Positions 6,410-8,729 of a DNA stretch of 8,729 nucleotides are shown here, piece after piece. The stretch comes from Micrococcaceae bacterium UBA4005 (GTDB lineage Bacteria; Actinomycetota; Actinomycetes; Actinomycetales; Micrococcaceae). Position 1 is the stretch's first letter, and the number at the start of each line of letters is the position of its first letter. Under the pieces are notes generated by a model. The model was not told the DNA's origin and did no database searches. It worked only from the letters and a program-made list of their open reading frames with translations. The stretch is from positions 31,976 through 40,704 of the forward strand of contig DGBL01000053.1 of NCBI GenBank assembly GCA_002384315.1, in the 5' to 3' direction. Made by a program: the position numbers and the translations under genes.

Positions 6410-7909
6410 GTGACCACAGACAACGCCCTGACCACCGACGAGCTTTCCGAACAGATGCGGATCCGGATTCAGAAACGTGCCCGCCTGCTGGAACAGGGCA
6501 AAGAGGCATACCCGGTCCGGCCTGAACGCACCCACTCTCTGGCGCAGGTCAGGAGGGACCACGAGGGGTTGGAACCGGGTGCGGCTACGGGAACGGTCGT
6601 GAGCCTGGTGGCGCGAGTTGTCTTTATGCGCAATACCGGCAAACTGTGCTTCGCCACCCTGCAGGAGGGATCCGGGGCCCGGCTGCAGGCCATGCTCAGC
6701 CTCGCCGAGATCGGCCCGGAATTGCTCGCCGACTGGAAGGCGGACGTCGACCTGGGCGACCACGTGGCGGTCCGCGGCGAGGTGATCAGCTCCAAGCGTG
6801 GCGAACTGTCCGTCATGGTCTCCCACTGGGAGATGGCTTCGAAGGCCCTTCGCCCCTTGCCGACCCTGCATACGGAGCTCAGTGAGGAAACGCGCGTCCG
6901 TCAACGCTACGTTGACCTCATGGTGCGGGAAGAGGCCCGCGATATGGTCCGGACCCGGGCTACCGTCACCCGGGCGATCCGGGAAACCCTGCACCGGTTG
7001 GACTATGTCGAAGTGGAAACACCGATCCTGCAACTCGTGCATGGCGGTGCTGCGGCACGGCCATTCGAAACCCACCTGAACGCTTTCGACCAGAAAATGA
7101 CGCTTCGGATCGCACTCGAGTTGTATCTCAAACGCGCAGTGGTCGGCGGAATTGATCGGGTCTACGAGATGGGGCGGATATTCCGCAACGAGGGCGTCGA
7201 TTCCACCCATAGCCCAGAATTCACGATGCTTGAATGTTATGAGGCCTTCGCCGACCAATTTGTCATGGCCGAACGTATGCGCGAAATCATCCTCGCCTGC
7301 GCGGACACACTCGGCTCCCGGGTGGTGGAAACCCCCAAAGGAATCATTGACCTTGACAGCGAGTGGACTTGGCTGGGCGTTTATCCAGGTCTTTCCAACG
7401 CTGTTGGGCAGGAAATTACACTGGATACGGATATTCCCACACTGCAGTCCATTGCTGCCCGTCACAATGTTTCATTCGACCCGTCGTGGGATGCGGAGAA
7501 ACTGGTTCTTGAACTATTTGGGGACATCGTCGAACCCACGCTGCTGCAGCCCACCTTCGTCTACGACTATCCGCCTTCCGCGCAGCCACTCGCTCGTGAG
7601 CATCGGGAAAACCCCCGGCTGATCGAGGCCTGGGACCTGATTATCGGCGGAATGGAACGCGGCACTGCATTTTCCGAACTGATTGACCCGGTGATCCAGC
7701 GCGAACGGCTCATGGATCAGTCGCGCAAATCCGCCGCAGGCGACGACGAAGCGATGCAGTTGGACGAAGACTTCCTGCGCGCGCTGGAATACGGTGCACC
7801 ACCTATGGGCGGAATCGGCCTCGGATTGGATCGGCTGGTCATGCTTTTTACCAACGTGGGTATCAGAGAATCGATTTTGTTCCCCGTTCTCAAGCCGGAA
7901 GTTGGTTAG
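6410..7909 (+). CDS. lysS: Class II lysyl-tRNA synthetase (LysRS), pocket of unusual type
   Basis: With GTG 6410 as start it has 499 residues. It charges tRNA-Lys in the cytosol. The N-terminal OB-fold anticodon domain (about 58-145) contains RVVFMRNTGKLCFATLQ. The class II core has motif 1 (about 182-206, ending in TPIL), motif 2 (RVYEMGRIFRNEG, 250-262, Arg259; then THSPEFTMLE) and motif 3 (GGIGLGLDRLVML, 467-479, Arg475). Using E. coli LysRS as guide, Glu240, Arg262, Glu278, Tyr280, Phe426 and Glu428 are kept (here 237, 259, 275, 277, 421, 423), but Asn424 is Thr419, and APELYLK is ALELYLK. These features recall the synthetase half of mycobacterial LysX, although no membrane lysyl-transferase part is present. 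The GTG at 6377, flush with the panC stop, would add 11 residues before MTTDNALTTDELSEQM; I prefer 6410 because the synthetase-like N-terminus begins there. Confidence 0.92.
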   Translation: MTTDNALTTDELSEQMRIRIQKRARLLEQGKEAYPVRPERTHSLAQVRRDHEGLEPGAATGTVVSLVARVVFMRNTGKLCFATLQEGSGARLQAMLSLAEIGPELLADWKADVDLGDHVAVRGEVISSKRGELSVMVSHWEMASKALRPLPTLHTELSEETRVRQRYVDLMVREEARDMVRTRATVTRAIRETLHRLDYVEVETPILQLVHGGAAARPFETHLNAFDQKMTLRIALELYLKRAVVGGIDRVYEMGRIFRNEGVDSTHSPEFTMLECYEAFADQFVMAERMREIILACADTLGSRVVETPKGIIDLDSEWTWLGVYPGLSNAVGQEITLDTDIPTLQSIAARHNVSFDPSWDAEKLVLELFGDIVEPTLLQPTFVYDYPPSAQPLAREHRENPRLIEAWDLIIGGMERGTAFSELIDPVIQRERLMDQSRKSAAGDDEAMQLDEDFLRALEYGAPPMGGIGLGLDRLVMLFTNVGIRESILFPVLKPEVG

Positions 7910-7913
7910 GCCC

Positions 7914-8108
7914 ATGGAATACCTCGCAGTTCTTTTACCGTCCGCGTCCCTGGCAGTTCTCTTTTATTTTGTTATTCGATCCATCTTTAATGCGGACCGG
8001 ACGGAACGCCAGGCTCGGGCCGAGGTGGAATCCACCCTGCAGGCCGGAAAGCGGCCAGATGAACCTGGCGATGGGTCGCCTGCGGATTCAACGCAGCCTG
8101 AAAAATAG
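7914..8108 (+). CDS. Small single-pass membrane protein, 64 residues, unknown function
   Basis: The ATG lies four bases after the lysS stop; AGG at 7908-7910 is the only ribosome-site-like sequence and is very close. The product starts MEYLAVLLPSASLAVLFYFV, one hydrophobic helix at about 4-24 with a very short N-terminal flank. A basic, then acidic and proline-rich cytoplasmic-type tail follows (RTERQARAEVESTLQAG, then PDEPGDGSP). There is no cleavage-site pattern, so a signal anchor is more likely than an exported protein. The same frame can be opened upstream at 7794, but that would lie inside lysS and read unrelated residues. The position between lysS and lsr2 and the sensible codon use support a real gene. 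It resembles no family I can name. Confidence 0.72.
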   Translation: MEYLAVLLPSASLAVLFYFVIRSIFNADRTERQARAEVESTLQAGKRPDEPGDGSPADSTQPEK

Positions 8109-8120
8109 GTATCGGCGTCA

Positions 8121-8165
8121 TTCAATTCAATTAACTTTGACTTGCACTGCAGACTGATTCATAAT
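8121..8165 (+). promoter_or_regulatory. Predicted lsr2 promoter with AT-rich upstream element
   Basis: TTGACT at 8137-8142 and CATAAT at 8160-8165 are separated by 17 bases; each matches the housekeeping sigma consensus at five of six positions. Just upstream, TTCAATTCAATTAA (8121-8134) is AT-rich and could act as an UP element. Transcription would start near 8172, leaving a leader of roughly 44 bases before the lsr2 GTG. The surrounding 8117-8200 stretch is much richer in A and T than the rest of the window. Confidence 0.68.
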
Positions 8166-8176
8166 TAGCCTGTCTG
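8150..8176. repeat. Imperfect inverted repeat over the lsr2 -10 region
   Basis: CAGAC at 8150-8154 is matched by GTCTG at 8172-8176, and inside them CTGATT (8154-8159) faces AATTAG (8163-8168) with one mismatch. The two dyads are centred about two bases apart and cover the -10 hexamer. It could be an operator for an autoregulator or other repressor, or chance in AT-rich DNA. Confidence 0.3.
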
Positions 8177-8215
8177 GGGGAATAACAATCGTTTAAAACA
8201 TCCTGGGAGATTTCT

Positions 8216-8539
8216 GTGGCGCAAAAAGTAAAAATCATTCTGATTGACGATATTGACAACGGAGAAGCGCAGGAGACAGTGCGCTTCGGGTTGGACGGCG
8301 CGCAGTATGAAATCGACCTGTCGGACTCGCATGCAGCGGAGTTGCGGGCTGCGCTGGCACCGTATGTCTCCGTCGCCCGCAGGAGCGTGGCGACTAGGAC
8401 TCGCACCGCAGCGCCAGCGTCACGGAATCAGGAAGCGGCGTTGGTTCGCGAGTGGGCCAAGGCAAATGGCTTCGAGGTATCTGCCCGTGGCCGTGTGAAC
8501 AGTGAGATTGTCGAAGCCTACCGGGCCGCACAGCGCTAA
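8216..8539 (+). CDS. lsr2: Lsr2 nucleoid-associated protein
   Basis: A 107-residue DNA-bridging protein of Actinomycetota, functionally like H-NS, that binds AT-rich DNA and silences acquired genes. The N-terminal dimerisation domain (about 1-58) shows MAQKVKIILIDDID and FGLDGAQYEIDLS. A basic Ser/Thr/Ala linker follows (RRSVATRTRTAAPASR, 55-70). The C-terminal DNA-binding domain (about 71-107) has REWAKANGFEVSARGR, with the RGR minor-groove motif at 91-93. The GTG start is fixed by conservation of the first residues and by GGGAG at 8205-8209, six bases upstream. Length is normal. It has its own promoter, and the AT-rich promoter itself is a plausible Lsr2 target, so negative autoregulation is possible. 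Confidence 0.96.
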   Translation: MAQKVKIILIDDIDNGEAQETVRFGLDGAQYEIDLSDSHAAELRAALAPYVSVARRSVATRTRTAAPASRNQEAALVREWAKANGFEVSARGRVNSEIVEAYRAAQR

Positions 8540-8549
8540 CAGTCGGCTT

Positions 8550-8567
8550 TTCTCGCCTGTGGCGAAC
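8550..8567. promoter_or_regulatory. Predicted ClgR operator upstream of clpC
   Basis: TTCTCGCCTGTGGCGAAC has CGC-N5-GCG with flanking bases that fit the ClgR consensus I recall from Corynebacterium (WNNWCGCYNANRGCGWWS) at all fixed positions except one, where the central A is G. ClgR is known to activate clpC and clpP operons in actinobacteria. The site lies 63 bases before the clpC start, in the only intergenic space available. Confidence 0.66.
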
Positions 8568-8617
8568 ACGGACCCAAAGCACTCCAGCGACACGTAGCAT
8601 CGGAATACGCGTTAGCT

Positions 8618-8622
8618 AGGAG
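8618..8622 (+). promoter_or_regulatory. Ribosome binding site of clpC
   Basis: AGGAG lies eight bases before the ATG at 8631 and is the strongest Shine-Dalgarno sequence in the window. Bases 8619-8624 (GGAGTG) are exactly complementary to CACTCC at 8580-8585, so a hairpin could cover this site if the transcript begins far enough upstream. Confidence 0.7.
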
Positions 8623-8630
8623 TGTGTCTC

Positions 8631-8729
8631 ATGTTTGAGAGATTTACAGATCGTGCCCGTCGAGTTGTGGTGCTGGCCCAAGAAGAGGCCCGCATGCTCA
8701 ACCATAATTACATCGGCACCGAGCACATC
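8631..8729 (+). CDS. clpC: ATP-dependent Clp protease ATPase subunit ClpC, N-terminal fragment (3' end outside window)
   Basis: Only the first 33 residues are present and the frame runs open to the window end. The start [20 protein letters not shown], followed by HNYIGTEHI, is the first Clp-N repeat of ClpC, an AAA+ unfoldase that feeds proteins to ClpP in the cytosol. The full protein is normally about 820-850 residues. The lsr2-clpC order is common in Actinomycetota. The gene has a strong ribosome site and a ClgR-type operator, so it is probably transcribed from its own stress-responsive promoter, with TAGCAT at 8595-8600 as a weak candidate -10. Confidence 0.96.
   Translation, partial: MFERFTDRARRVVVLAQEEARMLNHNYIGTEHI

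Noticed and set aside
6071..7465. Long open frame of 464 codons on the minus strand opposite panC and lysS.
   Set aside because: It lies opposite conserved motifs of lysS and panC, shows no recognisable domain, and such antisense frames are expected in GC-rich coding DNA.
8109..8136. Search for a rho-independent terminator after the 64-residue gene.
   Set aside because: No GC-rich stem followed by a T tract is present; the region is AT-rich promoter sequence.
8540..8570. The inverted sequence after lsr2 might be a transcription terminator.
   Set aside because: The stem is only the short CGC/GCG pair with no T run after it; the base pattern fits a ClgR operator better.
8576..8628. AAAGCACTC and GAGTGTGTC resemble halves of a CIRCE (HrcA) operator before clpC.
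   Set aside because: CIRCE halves are separated by nine bases; here the gap is about 35 and the right half matches poorly.

Overview
The window reads as a piece of chromosome from a high-GC Gram-positive bacterium (Actinomycetota), most likely near the order Micrococcales. The base composition is GC-rich, GTG and TTG starts are common, and an Lsr2 nucleoid protein is present. The gene order folE-folP-folB-folK-DUF3180-...-DUF2520-panC-...-lysS-lsr2-clpC is the one I know from actinobacterial chromosomes, including the folE to clpC1 segment of Mycobacterium tuberculosis. All genes lie on the + strand. The first (folE) and last (clpC) are cut by the window edges.

Positions 1-2080 hold the folate block: the end of GTP cyclohydrolase I, dihydropteroate synthase, dihydroneopterin aldolase (start re-assigned to a TTG) and HPPK. 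Together they make 7,8-dihydropteroate from GTP and p-aminobenzoate, except for the dephosphorylation step. Positions 2086-4551 hold a membrane block: a four-helix DUF3180 protein, then a YdbS-like protein with one bacterial PH domain and a YdbT-like protein with three. Positions 4548-6376 hold a pantothenate block: a Rossmann/DUF2520 protein that could be a ketopantoate reductase, overlapping panC. Positions 6410-7909 encode a class II lysyl-tRNA synthetase with a non-standard amino-acid pocket, followed by a 64-residue single-pass membrane protein.

From folE to the 64-residue gene there is no intergenic gap longer than about 33 bases, and four junctions are 4-base ATGA/GTGA overlaps. This looks like one long translationally coupled operon, possibly with an extra leaderless promoter at lysS. 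Two short intergenic regions follow. The first (8109-8215) is an AT-rich island with a near-consensus promoter for lsr2. The second (8540-8630) carries a near-perfect ClgR-type operator in front of clpC. I see no convincing rho-independent terminator.

I found no mobile element, CRISPR array, tRNA or rRNA, and no clearly new defence or biosynthetic system. The points most worth a second look are the coupled DUF3180/PH-domain membrane trio inside a folate-pantothenate operon, the DUF2520-panC overlap, the altered lysine pocket of LysRS, the absence of panD and coaX, and the two regulatory regions.
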